Source: Stagnimonas aquatica (GTDB lineage: Bacteria > Pseudomonadota > Gammaproteobacteria > Nevskiales > Nevskiaceae). Taken from it: a DNA stretch of 64,000 nt. The stretch lies in the NCBI RefSeq assembly GCF_003730135.1, contig NZ_RJVO01000001.1, positions 124,001-188,000 on the forward strand. The letters are read 5' to 3'. Positions 1-7,643 of this stretch are shown here, piece after piece. The notes beneath the pieces were generated by a model. It searched no databases. It was not told where the DNA came from and saw only the letters and a program-made list of their open reading frames with translations. A program made the translations under genes and the position numbers. Position 1 is the first letter of the stretch. Each line of letters opens with the position of its first letter.

Positions 1-2
1 TG

Positions 3-536
3 GTCACCGGCGCCACCTTCGCCGAGATGCCCTGGTCGGCGGCGACCTTTGGCGCCTTCCTGGCCAGCTTCGTCGGCAGCCTGGCGATGTGGTGGCTGTA
101 CTTCGACAGCATCGCGGAAACCGGCAGCCACCGCATCGCCCAGGCCCGCGATCCGGGCCGGCTGGCACGCCTGGTCTACACCTACATCCACCTGCTGCCG
201 GTGGCGGGCATCGTCGTCACGGCGGTGGCCGACGAGATGGTGCTGGCCCATCCGCTGGGCCATGCCAGCGGCGCCGCCACCGCCGCCATCCTCGGCGGCA
301 CGGCGCTGTACCTGCTGGGCAGCCTGCTGTTCCGCTGGACCATCGGCGGACAACTGCCGCGCTCCTGCCTGCTCGGCCTGCTGGCGCTGGCGGCGCTGCT
401 GCCACTGGCCTCGCATCTCGCGCCGCTGTGGCTGTCGCTGGCGACCAGCGCGGTGCTGGTGCTGATCGCCGCCTGGGAAGCCGGCGAACGCCACCGCCGG
501 CAGTGCGCGACCGCGCTGCATTTGTCCGAGCGCTAG
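3..536 (+). CDS. Low temperature requirement A (LtrA)-family membrane protein, C-terminal part
   Basis: The reading frame is open from the window edge, so the N-terminus is missing; the ATG at 27 is internal to an open frame and need not be the start. The visible 178 residues hold about five hydrophobic helices and the sequence YFDSIAE near residue 36, which fits the C-terminal half of LtrA proteins (a family of unclear function, predicted multi-pass inner-membrane proteins). It ends in an arginine-rich tail, 33 bases before the convergent rph gene. Family assignment rests on recalled resemblance and is moderately certain. Confidence 0.7.
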   Translation, partial: VTGATFAEMPWSAATFGAFLASFVGSLAMWWLYFDSIAETGSHRIAQARDPGRLARLVYTYIHLLPVAGIVVTAVADEMVLAHPLGHASGAATAAILGGTALYLLGSLLFRWTIGGQLPRSCLLGLLALAALLPLASHLAPLWLSLATSAVLVLIAAWEAGERHRRQCATALHLSER

Positions 537-569
537 CAGCCAGCAGCGCCCGCCCCGAAACAAAGAGCC

Positions 570-1283
570 TTAGACGCCCAGCGCCTGGCGCTGCGCTTCC
601 ATCAACTCGCGGATGCCGAGAGTGGCGAGGTCGAGCAACTGGTCCAGCTCCTCGCGCCGGAAGGCATGGCCCTCGGCGGTGCCCTGCACCTCGATGAACT
701 GGCCGGCCTCGTTCATCACCACGTTCATGTCGCACTCGCAGCCGCTGTCCTCGTTGTAATCGAGGTCGAGCACCGGCGTGCCCTTCACGATGCCGACGCT
801 GATCGCGGCGATCTGGCCATGCAGCGGGTCCTTCTTGATCAGCTTCCTGGCCTGCATGGCGCGGATGGCATCGACCAGGGCGACATAGCCGCCGGTGATC
901 GCCGCCGTGCGGGTGCCGCCGTCGGCCTGCAGCACGTCGCAGTCGATGGTGATGGTCAGGCCCGGCAGGGCATCGAGATCGACGCAGGCGCGCAGGCTGC
1001 GGCCGATCAGGCGCTGGATCTCCTGGGTGCGGCCGCTCTGCTTGCCGCTGGCGGCCTCGCGCTTGCTGCGGGTGTGGGTGGCGCGCGGCAGCATGCCGTA
1101 CTCGGCGGTGACCCAGCCGCCGTCCTTCTTCCAGGCCGGACCACGCTCTTCGACGCTAGCCGTGCACAGCACCTGGGTGTCGCCGAAGCAGACCAGCACC
1201 GAGCCCTCGGCATGCTTGGTGAAACGGCGCTCGATGCGGACAGTGCGGAGCTGGCTGGGGGTGCGGCCGGAAATACGGGACAT
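570..1283 (-). CDS. rph: Ribonuclease PH
   Basis: A 237-residue phosphorolytic 3'-5' exoribonuclease that trims the 3' ends of tRNA precursors, using phosphate to release nucleoside diphosphates. The length is the family norm. Typical features are the N-terminal [19 protein letters not shown], the phosphate-site arginines in [16 protein letters not shown] and the [18 protein letters not shown] core. It is transcribed away from sufE across a 114-base interval that contains the heptamer array. The start is the first ATG before MSRISGR, the usual N-terminus. Confidence 0.97.
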   Translation of the reverse strand: MSRISGRTPSQLRTVRIERRFTKHAEGSVLVCFGDTQVLCTASVEERGPAWKKDGGWVTAEYGMLPRATHTRSKREAASGKQSGRTQEIQRLIGRSLRACVDLDALPGLTITIDCDVLQADGGTRTAAITGGYVALVDAIRAMQARKLIKKDPLHGQIAAISVGIVKGTPVLDLDYNEDSGCECDMNVVMNEAGQFIEVQGTAEGHAFRREELDQLLDLATLGIRELMEAQRQALGV

Positions 1284-1317
1284 GGACGGGTCGGTCAGGG
1301 ATTTTGCGGGACGCGAG

Positions 1318-1323
1318 TATAGT
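1318..1323 (+). promoter_or_regulatory. Candidate -10 element for sufE
   Basis: TATAGT followed by the GC-rich stretch GCCGCGCC resembles a sigma-70 -10 hexamer with a GC-rich discriminator. No convincing -35 lies 17 bases upstream. If used, transcription would begin at about 1330, so the sufE leader would consist almost only of the heptamer repeat. Confidence 0.4.
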
Positions 1324-1328
1324 GCCGC

Positions 1329-1391
1329 GCCTCACGCCTCACGCCTCACGCCTCACGCCTCACGCCTCACGCCTCACGCCTCACGCCTCAC
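1329..1391 (+). repeat. Nine-copy tandem heptanucleotide array GCCTCAC
   Basis: Nine exact consecutive copies of the 7-bp unit GCCTCAC (63 bp) end six bases before the sufE ATG. They occupy the place where a Shine-Dalgarno sequence would lie, and none is visible. Units of seven are not codon multiples, so copy-number change would alter leader length rather than protein. I recall heptanucleotide arrays of other sequence near gene starts in xanthomonad-type genomes, but I cannot check this here. Confidence 0.98.
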
Positions 1392-1397
1392 GAGATT

Positions 1398-1805
1398 ATG
1401 GACATCGACGAACTCGCGGAAACCTTCGAGCTGCTGGGCGACTGGGAGGAGCGCTATTCCTACCTCATCGACCTCGGCCGCAAGCTGCCGGCGCTGGCCG
1501 AGGCCGAGCGCAACGAGGAGACCAAGGTGCGCGGCTGCATGTCGCAGGTCTGGCTGGTCGGCGGCCTGGAGTCGGACGGCCGCATGCGCTTCAACGGCGA
1601 TTCCGACTCCAGCCTGGTGAAGGGGCTGATCGCGCTGCTGATGGCACTGGTCAACGGCAAGACGCCCGGGGAAATCCTGGCGCTGGACATCGCCGGCAGC
1701 TTCCAGCGCCTGGGGCTGGAGAGCAACATCACCGTCAACCGCCGCAACGGCTTCTACTCGATGGTGGAACGCATCCGGGCGCTGGCAGCGGCGGTGCGCC
1801 GCTAA
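1398..1805 (+). CDS. sufE: Cysteine desulfuration protein SufE
   Basis: A 135-residue sulfur-transfer protein that accepts persulfide sulfur from the desulfurase SufS and passes it to the SufBCD scaffold for Fe-S cluster assembly. The catalytic cysteine is Cys47 in VRGCMSQVW, and the C-terminal region LGLESNITVNRRNGFYSMV is typical. No sufS or sufBCD is nearby, so it stands alone here. The ATG follows directly on the heptamer array, without a clear ribosome-binding site. Confidence 0.95.
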   Translation: MDIDELAETFELLGDWEERYSYLIDLGRKLPALAEAERNEETKVRGCMSQVWLVGGLESDGRMRFNGDSDSSLVKGLIALLMALVNGKTPGEILALDIAGSFQRLGLESNITVNRRNGFYSMVERIRALAAAVRR

Positions 1806-1849
1806 CTTCCGCTCCTCGCGCCCAACGAGTCGCCCCAGGGCGTTGCGAG

Positions 1850-2776
1850 CTACGGCGCCTTCGGATGCGCCTTGAAGAACGCCCAGATGGTCTCGCTGGC
1901 ATTCAGGGCCTGACTGGGCGCCTCGGCGCGGCGGCGGCCGGCGCGTCCCCCGGGCCAGGCATGGCCGGCGTCCTCGATCAGATAGCGCTCCACCGCCAGC
2001 CCCTGCGGGCAGCGATAGCGCCAGTGCTGCACGCCGCCCTGCACCTGGACCTCGGGCGCCGCCTCGCAACCATCGGCGCGCGCCCAGAAGGCGCCCTGCT
2101 CGCCGGCCGGCCGCAGCGGCGTGCCGTCCCAGGCGCCGGGGAAGCGTCCGCCGAGCGCACCGCCCTGCGGCGGCACCATGCGGTCGGTGCCACCGTTGAT
2201 GATGAGTGCTGACACCGGCTGGTGCGGAAGCGCTTCGTCGCCGAACAGCGTGCCCACCACCGGCGCGATCGCGGCGACGGTGTCGGACAACTCGATGCCC
2301 AGGCGGTGGCTCATCATCCCGCCGTTGGACATGCCGGTGACATAGATTCGGCGGGGGTCCACCGGATAGTCCCGCGCAACCTGCCAGATCAGCGTGCGGA
2401 TGAAGGCGACATCGTCCACCCGGTGCTCCATCGCGTAGGCACAGCAATGGCGCGCGTTCCAGCTCAGCAGGCGCTCCTCGAAACGGCCGCTGCCGTCGGG
2501 GTAGACGACGATGAAGCCCTCGCGCTGGGCAATGGGCGTGAAGCCACTCATCTGCTCGCCGTTGTCGGCATTGCCGCCGCCGCCGTGCAGCATCAGCACC
2601 AGCGGCAGCGGCCCACTCGGCAGCGGGGTCGGCACGCGGATCAGGTAGCTGCGCTGGGTCTCGCCCACGGGCAGGTGCCGACGGCCGCCGCTGTCGCCGC
2701 CGGCGGTGGCGAATCCCGGCGCCCCGGCCAGCACCAACGCCAGCAGCGCCGCGCGGCACGAAGGCGCGCGGCTCAT
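1850..2776 (-). CDS. Secreted polyhydroxybutyrate-depolymerase-like esterase (LpqC family)
   Basis: A 308-residue alpha/beta-hydrolase with a signal peptide over about residues 1-25. The nucleophile is Ser150 in GMSNGG, the probable acid Asp198 in NGGTDRMVP and the probable base His272 in DAGHAWPG. The oxyanion region LMLHGGGGNADNG is typical of the LpqC/PHB-depolymerase esterases. The real substrate may be a polyester or a feruloyl-type ester; the sequence does not decide. Its ATG overlaps the DUF3106 stop by four bases, so it is the last gene of a five-gene leftward operon starting at 4606. Confidence 0.88.
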   Translation of the reverse strand: MSRAPSCRAALLALVLAGAPGFATAGGDSGGRRHLPVGETQRSYLIRVPTPLPSGPLPLVLMLHGGGGNADNGEQMSGFTPIAQREGFIVVYPDGSGRFEERLLSWNARHCCAYAMEHRVDDVAFIRTLIWQVARDYPVDPRRIYVTGMSNGGMMSHRLGIELSDTVAAIAPVVGTLFGDEALPHQPVSALIINGGTDRMVPPQGGALGGRFPGAWDGTPLRPAGEQGAFWARADGCEAAPEVQVQGGVQHWRYRCPQGLAVERYLIEDAGHAWPGGRAGRRRAEAPSQALNASETIWAFFKAHPKAP

Positions 2777-3225
2777 TTGCGCGCCGCCGGCAGGCAGTCG
2801 GCGGCCTGTTCCGGCGTCTTGCCGCGCGCGCAGTCGCGGATGCTCTTGCGCTCGGCCTCCGGCAACTGCCGCGCGGCGCGGAAGCGCTCGCGGATCTCGG
2901 CGCGGCGTTCCGGCGGCAGCTCACGGAACTCGCGCACGAAGCCGCGCAGGCGTTCGCGCTCCTCGGGGCTCAGCGACTGCCAGCGCTGGCGCCCTTCCTT
3001 GAGCTGTTCCTTTTGCTCGGGTGGTAGCGCGTTGTAGCGGTCGGCACGGCGCAACAGTTGCTCGCGGCGGTCGCTGGGCAGGCTGTCCCAACCGGCGGCG
3101 AACTCGGACAAGGCCTGCTGCTGCTCGGGCTTGAGCTGGTTCCAGTCCTGCGCCCAGAGCGTCGGCGCGATGCACAGCAGCGCCAGCGGCCAGGCGCGGC
3201 GGAGAAAATTCGGAAGCGCGTTCAT
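2773..3225 (-). CDS. DUF3106 periplasmic protein
   Basis: A 150-residue protein with a signal peptide (cleavage probably after TLWA, about residue 25). The mature part is rich in Glu, Arg and Gln with a recurring L-P-P-E-x-R/Q pattern, as in the DUF3106 family of unknown function. The ATG at 3225 precedes the signal peptide; the longer open frame upstream lacks family similarity. In this lineage DUF3106 genes often follow an ECF sigma factor and a short membrane protein, the order seen here. Confidence 0.85.
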   Translation of the reverse strand: MNALPNFLRRAWPLALLCIAPTLWAQDWNQLKPEQQQALSEFAAGWDSLPSDRREQLLRRADRYNALPPEQKEQLKEGRQRWQSLSPEERERLRGFVREFRELPPERRAEIRERFRAARQLPEAERKSIRDCARGKTPEQAADCLPAARK

Positions 3226-3232
3226 GGCGGCC

Positions 3233-3601
3233 TCAGGCGGCATCGTCGGCGGCGAGCCAGAGCAGGTATTCGAGGTCTTCGTCCTGCAAGGGCTCCTCGC
3301 CGGCCGTCGGCAGGCCGACCGCCAGTTCCTCGATGGCCGGCGTCGGCGGCGCGCTCGGCAATGGAGCCTGCGGCCAGAAGCCAATTCCGAAGGCCAGCAG
3401 CAGGCCAGTGGCCAGCGCCGGCGCCAGCCAGACCCAGGCGCGCCGGGGCTGGGCCTCGGCGACGGTCAGCGCGCGGCGGCGGGCGGCGGCCAAGCGCGCA
3501 CGCTGCACCGGGTCGATCTCGTCCTGCCAGTGGTCGAGCGCGCGCAGCACCGGTTCGGTACCCGGCGGCGGCGGCTCGTGCGGCTCGGTTGGGCGGTTCA
3601 T
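3233..3601 (-). CDS. Short membrane protein, possible anti-sigma factor
   Basis: A 122-residue protein with a basic cytoplasmic N-terminal half (residues 1-55), one transmembrane segment at about 56-75 and an acidic, proline-rich outer tail. Its start overlaps the sigma-factor stop by four bases (ATGA), so the two are translationally coupled. One membrane span directly after an ECF sigma gene suggests an anti-sigma factor. No zinc-finger HxxxCxxC motif is present, so this role is inferred from context only. Confidence 0.7.
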   Translation of the reverse strand: MNRPTEPHEPPPPGTEPVLRALDHWQDEIDPVQRARLAAARRRALTVAEAQPRRAWVWLAPALATGLLLAFGIGFWPQAPLPSAPPTPAIEELAVGLPTAGEEPLQDEDLEYLLWLAADDAA

Positions 3602-4161
3602 GCTTGCAGTCCTTCCTGCGCCAGCAGGCTTTGCAGGGCGCTGATCGCCCGCGACAGATGGGTTTTGACGCTGCCCTCGCTACAGGCCATGGCCTGGGCG
3701 GTCTCGCTGGTGGAGAGCCCCTCCCAATGCCGCAACAGAAAGGCCTGACGCTGCCGGTGCGGCAGATTTTGCAGCGCCCGCCGCAGCCGCTGCCGTACCT
3801 GCGCGCCAGCGACCAACGTCTCCGGCCGCTCGGACTCGGGCGCAGGCAGGCGCTCCAGCGCCGATTCCTCCTCGTCCTCGTTGTCGAACTGCCGCTGACC
3901 CAGCCAGCGGCCGCGCAGCAATTGCTTGTAGCGCCACTTGCGCAGGCGGTTGTCGAGGATGCGGTAGAACAGCGGTGGCCACTCGGCGGGATCGTGGTCG
4001 GCGTAATGGCGGGCGAGCTGGATCATCGACTCCTGCACGCAGTCCAGGGCCTCGTCGGCGTCGCCGCCGGTGCCGAGCTGGGCAATGCGCAGCGCCCGCC
4101 GCTCGACGCCGGCCAGGAAGCTGGCGAGCGTCGAAGTCCGCGACCGGGCGCTGGCAGTCAC
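3598..4161 (-). CDS. ECF-type RNA polymerase sigma factor
   Basis: A 187-residue sigma-70-family factor. Region 2 is visible around ALDCVQESMIQLARHY and EWPPLFYRILDNRLR; region 4 is visible as LPHRQRQAFLLRHWEGLSTSETA followed by the recognition helix SEGSVKTHLSRA. I placed the start at the GTG at 4161, seven bases after the upstream gene's stop. The longer frame upstream is the antisense of a real gene. It probably controls its own operon (secreted repeat protein, membrane partner, DUF3106, esterase); the inducing signal is unknown. Confidence 0.88.
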   Translation of the reverse strand: MTASARSRTSTLASFLAGVERRALRIAQLGTGGDADEALDCVQESMIQLARHYADHDPAEWPPLFYRILDNRLRKWRYKQLLRGRWLGQRQFDNEDEEESALERLPAPESERPETLVAGAQVRQRLRRALQNLPHRQRQAFLLRHWEGLSTSETAQAMACSEGSVKTHLSRAISALQSLLAQEGLQA

Positions 4162-4168
4162 CCGCGCG

Positions 4169-4606
4169 TCAATCGCGGTGGCGGCGGTCGGCACGACGGT
4201 CTGCACGCTGCACCACCCGGTCGCCCTTGCTGTCCAGCCGGGTTTCCTTGCGCTCGCCGCGCTGATCCAGGCGCGCGTCGACGCGGTCGCCCTTTTCATC
4301 CACCCGGCTCTGGTAGCGCTCACCACGCTGGTCGATCCGGCTGGCGGCCTGCTCGTGGCCGTTGGCGTTGAGACGCTCGGCGCGGGTGTCGCTGTGCTGC
4401 TCCACCGCATCGCCACGGCGGTCCAGACGCTGGTCGATGACCTCGCCGCGCTGGTCGGCGTGCTGCTCCTGGCGCTCGCCGCGCTGATCCAGGCGCTGGT
4501 CGATGCGTCCGGCGCGGTTCTCGACCGGCGTCTGGGCCTGCGCCAAAGGCGCCAGCAGCGCGGCGCTCAAGGCCAGCGCCAGGTGGAATACGGGTTTGCG
4601 GTCCAT
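4169..4606 (-). CDS. Secreted protein of 11-residue D-x-R-G-D/E-R repeats
   Basis: A 145-residue protein with a signal peptide (cleavage near AQAQ, residue 25) followed by about nine units of an 11-residue repeat of the form D-x-R/K-G-D/E-R-x-x-x-R-x, for example DQRGERKETRL and DEKGDRVDARL. One unit is degenerate and expanded. An 11-residue period of charged residues suggests a hendecad right-handed coiled coil or an extended helix in the periplasm. The start has a clear AGGAG. It is the first gene of the sigma-factor operon. No function is known to me. Confidence 0.85.
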   Translation of the reverse strand: MDRKPVFHLALALSAALLAPLAQAQTPVENRAGRIDQRLDQRGERQEQHADQRGEVIDQRLDRRGDAVEQHSDTRAERLNANGHEQAASRIDQRGERYQSRVDEKGDRVDARLDQRGERKETRLDSKGDRVVQRADRRADRRHRD

Positions 4607-4735
4607 GCGATGCTCCTGTGACGGTGAGAGGCTGGAGGGCGTCCGAAGCCGCTCCTGCCCACACAAGTCCACCGACTGCCATCCGGTTGACACGCTAGGA
4701 TGCTGTCCTGGTACCGCTTCCAACAGAGAGCCGTC

Positions 4736-5680
4736 ATGTCCGCCTTCGCCATCGCATTTCTGATCTTCGCCGCCGTCACGCTCTACAAGGGGGTGGTCAC
4801 CGTGCCACAGGGCATGGAATACACCGTCGAGCGTTTCGGCAAGTACCGCGCCACCTTCACCCCCGGCCTGCACTGGCTGGTGCCGTACGTGGACCGCATC
4901 GGCCGCCGGCTGTCGATGATGGAGCAGGTGCTGGACGTGCCCAGCCAGGAGGTCATCACCAAGGACAATGCCATGGTCGGCGTCGATGGCGTGGTGTTCT
5001 TCCAGGTGCTGGATGCGCCCAAGGCCGCCTACGAGGTGCAGCAGCTGGAATACGCCATCCTCAACCTGACCCAGACCAATCTGCGCACGGTGATGGGCTC
5101 GATGGATCTCGACGAGCTGCTCAGCCAGCGCGACCACATCAACACCCGGCTGCTGGCGGTGATCGACCAGGCGACCTCGTCCTGGGGCATCAAGGTGACC
5201 CGTATCGAGGTCAAGGACATCCGCCCGCCGGCGGATCTGGTCGATTCCATGGCCCGGCAGATGAAAGCCGAGCGCGACAAGCGCGCCAACATCCTCGAAG
5301 CCGAAGGCTTCCGCCAGGCGGCGATCCTCAAGGCCGAGGGCGAGAAGCAGTCGCAGATCCTGCGCGCCGAGGGCGAGCAGCAGCAGGCCATCCTCGACGC
5401 CGAGGGCCGCAAGGAAGCCGCCTACCGCGACGCCGACGCCCGCGAGCGCGAGGCCCAGGCCGAGGCGCGCGCCACCATCATGGTCAGCGAGGCGGTGGGC
5501 AAGGGCGATGTGCAGGCGCTCAATTACTTCATCGCCCAGAAGTACACCGAAGCGCTGAAGGAAATGGCGCTCTCGCCCAACCAGAAGACGGTCTATCTGC
5601 CGCTGGAGGCCGCCAGCATCATCGGCGCGCTGGGCGGCATCGCGCAGCTCGCCAAGGACGCGGGCAAGCCGCAGACCTGA
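4736..5680 (+). CDS. qmcA: SPFH/band-7 membrane protein (QmcA-like paraslipin)
   Basis: A 314-residue stomatin-type protein with an N-terminal membrane anchor (residues 3-20), then the SPFH domain (GMEYTVERFGKYRATFTPGLHW) and a long Glu/Ala/Lys coiled coil at about 180-260. Such proteins scaffold membrane domains and often act with NfeD-type partners. The ATG at 4736 is preceded by AGAGAG, so the longer frame from 4700 is not needed. The nfeD-like gene follows 13 bases downstream. Confidence 0.92.
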   Translation: MSAFAIAFLIFAAVTLYKGVVTVPQGMEYTVERFGKYRATFTPGLHWLVPYVDRIGRRLSMMEQVLDVPSQEVITKDNAMVGVDGVVFFQVLDAPKAAYEVQQLEYAILNLTQTNLRTVMGSMDLDELLSQRDHINTRLLAVIDQATSSWGIKVTRIEVKDIRPPADLVDSMARQMKAERDKRANILEAEGFRQAAILKAEGEKQSQILRAEGEQQQAILDAEGRKEAAYRDADAREREAQAEARATIMVSEAVGKGDVQALNYFIAQKYTEALKEMALSPNQKTVYLPLEAASIIGALGGIAQLAKDAGKPQT

Positions 5681-5693
5681 ACCGGAGACGCTC

Positions 5694-6125
5694 ATGGACG
5701 CATTGGTCTTCTGGCACTGGTGGGTACTCGGCTTCGGCCTGCTGATCGCCGAGATCCTGCTGCCCGGCACCTTCTGCCTCTGGCTGGGCCTGGCCGCCTT
5801 CGTCACCGGCGCCGCCGCCTGGCTGATTCCCAGCCTGCACTGGCAGGTGGAGGTGGTGCTGTTCGCGGTGCTGTCGTTCGCGGCGGTGGGCCTGTGGTTC
5901 CGCTTCCGCCCGGCTGACCGCGAGCAGGTGGAGCACGGCCTCAACCAGCGCGGGCGCGGCTACCTCGGCCAGGTGTTCGTGCTGGTCGAGCCGATCACCG
6001 AAGGTGTGGGTAAGGCCCGCGTCGAGGACGGCGTCTGGCGCGTGCAGGGCCCTGATCTGCCGGTCGGCGCCAAGGTGAAGGTGGTGGGCATCGAAGGCAC
6101 CACGCTGCGCGTGGTCGCCGCCTAG
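5694..6125 (+). CDS. NfeD-family membrane protein
   Basis: A 143-residue protein with two or three N-terminal transmembrane helices (residues 5-70) and a C-terminal OB-fold-like beta domain (RGYLGQVFVLVEPI through VKVVGIEGTTLRVV). It belongs to the short NfeD class that lacks the ClpP-like protease domain and pairs with SPFH proteins. The immediately upstream qmcA gene supports that partnership. It probably forms a two-gene operon and is followed after one base by the first hemolysin III gene. Confidence 0.9.
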   Translation: MDALVFWHWWVLGFGLLIAEILLPGTFCLWLGLAAFVTGAAAWLIPSLHWQVEVVLFAVLSFAAVGLWFRFRPADREQVEHGLNQRGRGYLGQVFVLVEPITEGVGKARVEDGVWRVQGPDLPVGAKVKVVGIEGTTLRVVAA

Positions 6126-6126
6126 C

Positions 6127-6840
6127 ATGCGCCGGCAGGCCAGCCCCGCTCCCGCGCGACCGGCGCGGGTACGGGTGACCCTGCCGGACAGCATCTACAG
6201 CCTCGGCGAGGAGATCGCCCACGCGCTCAGCCACGGCGTCGGCGCCTTCGCCGCCATCGCCGGGCTCGCCGTGCTGGTGGCGAAGGCGGCGCTCTACGGC
6301 AATGCCTGGCATGTGGTTTCGGCCAGCGTATTCGGCGCCACCCTGATCCTGATGTACACCGCCTCGGCGCTGTTCCACAGCATTCCGCTGCCGCGCAGCA
6401 AGCAGGTGCTGCGGGTGATCGACCACTGCTGCATCTACCTGCTGATCGCCGGCACCTATACGCCATTCACCCTGGTGACCCTGCACGGTCCCTGGGGCTG
6501 GAGCCTGTTCGCACTGACCTGGGGCCTGGCGGCAGTCGGCGTGGTGTTCAAGATCTTCACCACCGGCCGCTACGAGGCGCTGTCGCTGGCGGTGTATCTG
6601 GCGATGGGCTGGTGCGCGGTGCTGGCGATCAAGCCCTTGCTGGCAGCGCTGCCGGCCGGTGGCCTCTGGCTGCTGCTGGCGGGCGGACTCTCCTACAGCC
6701 TGGGCGTGGTGTTCTATGCCTGGGAAAAACTCCCCTACCACCACGCGATCTGGCATCTGTTCGTGCTGGCCGGCAGCGTGCTGCACTACTTCGCGGTGCT
6801 GTTCTACGTGATCCCCTCCGGCGCGATTGGCGGCGGATAA
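6127..6840 (+). CDS. Hemolysin III family membrane protein, copy 1
   Basis: A 237-residue seven-helix membrane protein of the HlyIII/YqfA (PAQR-like) family. Diagnostic motifs are EEIAHALSHGVGA near the N-terminus, SALFHSIP and IDHCCIYLLIAGTYTPF in the middle, and the final YHHAIWHLFVLAGSVLHYF, whose histidines form the presumed metal site. The biochemical role of bacterial members is unsettled; a lipid hydrolase role is proposed for PAQR relatives. It starts one base after nfeD and is followed by a paralogue in the same direction. Confidence 0.93.
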   Translation: MRRQASPAPARPARVRVTLPDSIYSLGEEIAHALSHGVGAFAAIAGLAVLVAKAALYGNAWHVVSASVFGATLILMYTASALFHSIPLPRSKQVLRVIDHCCIYLLIAGTYTPFTLVTLHGPWGWSLFALTWGLAAVGVVFKIFTTGRYEALSLAVYLAMGWCAVLAIKPLLAALPAGGLWLLLAGGLSYSLGVVFYAWEKLPYHHAIWHLFVLAGSVLHYFAVLFYVIPSGAIGGG

Positions 6841-6895
6841 GCGCCGTTGGTAGTCCCGCGTCCGCCGGCGTCCGGGCCTGCGCTAGGGTCTGCGC

Positions 6896-7579
6896 ATGGC
6901 CGACCTTCCCCAGACCCGCCGTCTCAGCACCCCGCCCGCCTATACGGCCGAGGAGGAGATCGCCCACAGCGTCAGCCACGGTCTGGGCGCGCTGCTGGCC
7001 ATCGGCGGACTGGCGGTGCTTGCGGCCCGCGCCGCGATGTACGGCGAGTACCTGCACGTCGTCGCCTGCAGCATGTTCGGCATGGCGATGCTGCTCACCT
7101 ATCTGGCCTCGGCGATCTACCACAGCGTGCCGCTGTCGCTGCTGCCGACCGCCAAGGACGTGCTGCGCGCCATCGACCAGGCCTTCGTCTACGTACTGAT
7201 CGCCGGCACCTACACGCCGTTCTGCCTGCTGGTGGTCGAGGGTCCGCTAGGGCCGACGCTGTTCATCGCCACCTGGACGGTGGCGCTCACGGCCATCGCC
7301 TTCCGGGTACTGGCACCCGACACCCACGAGCGCATCGCACTGTGGATCTATCTGGCCCTGGGCTGGGGCGCGCTGCCGCTGATGTCGCGCCTTTCCGACG
7401 GCTTGCCGCGCGAAGGACTGTGGCTGCTGATCGCCGGTGGCTGCGCCTATACCGCCGGGGTCGGCTTCTACCTGCAAACCAAGATGCGCTACCACCACGC
7501 GATCTGGCATCTGTTCACCCTGCTGGGCTCGGCGCTGCACTACTTCGCGGTACTGCTCTACGTGATCCCGTCGCGCTGA
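6896..7579 (+). CDS. Hemolysin III family membrane protein, copy 2
   Basis: A 227-residue paralogue of the preceding gene with the same motifs: EEIAHSVSHGLGA, SAIYHSVP, IDQAFVYVLIAGTYTPF and YHHAIWHLFTLLGSALHYF. The pair is clearly diverged (different middle regions and tails), so the duplication is old, or two family members were brought together. The 55 bases between them contain no evident terminator. Both keep all conserved histidines, so neither looks degenerate. Confidence 0.93.
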   Translation: MADLPQTRRLSTPPAYTAEEEIAHSVSHGLGALLAIGGLAVLAARAAMYGEYLHVVACSMFGMAMLLTYLASAIYHSVPLSLLPTAKDVLRAIDQAFVYVLIAGTYTPFCLLVVEGPLGPTLFIATWTVALTAIAFRVLAPDTHERIALWIYLALGWGALPLMSRLSDGLPREGLWLLIAGGCAYTAGVGFYLQTKMRYHHAIWHLFTLLGSALHYFAVLLYVIPSR

Positions 7580-7643
7580 CCCTTGCGGCTGGCGCGACAG
7601 CGTGCCAGCGTTGGCCGTGAGCCCTTAAACCCGCCCCCACAGG

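Noticed and set aside
1329-1391. CRISPR array upstream of sufE
   Set aside because: The unit is only 7 bp, with no spacers and no cas genes nearby.
4607-5944. Upstream part of a 591-residue leftward open frame that runs antisense to qmcA and nfeD
   Set aside because: The QmcA and NfeD proteins on the + strand are clear family members. The antisense frame is a by-product of high GC at third positions; only its last 145 residues (from 4606) form a real gene.
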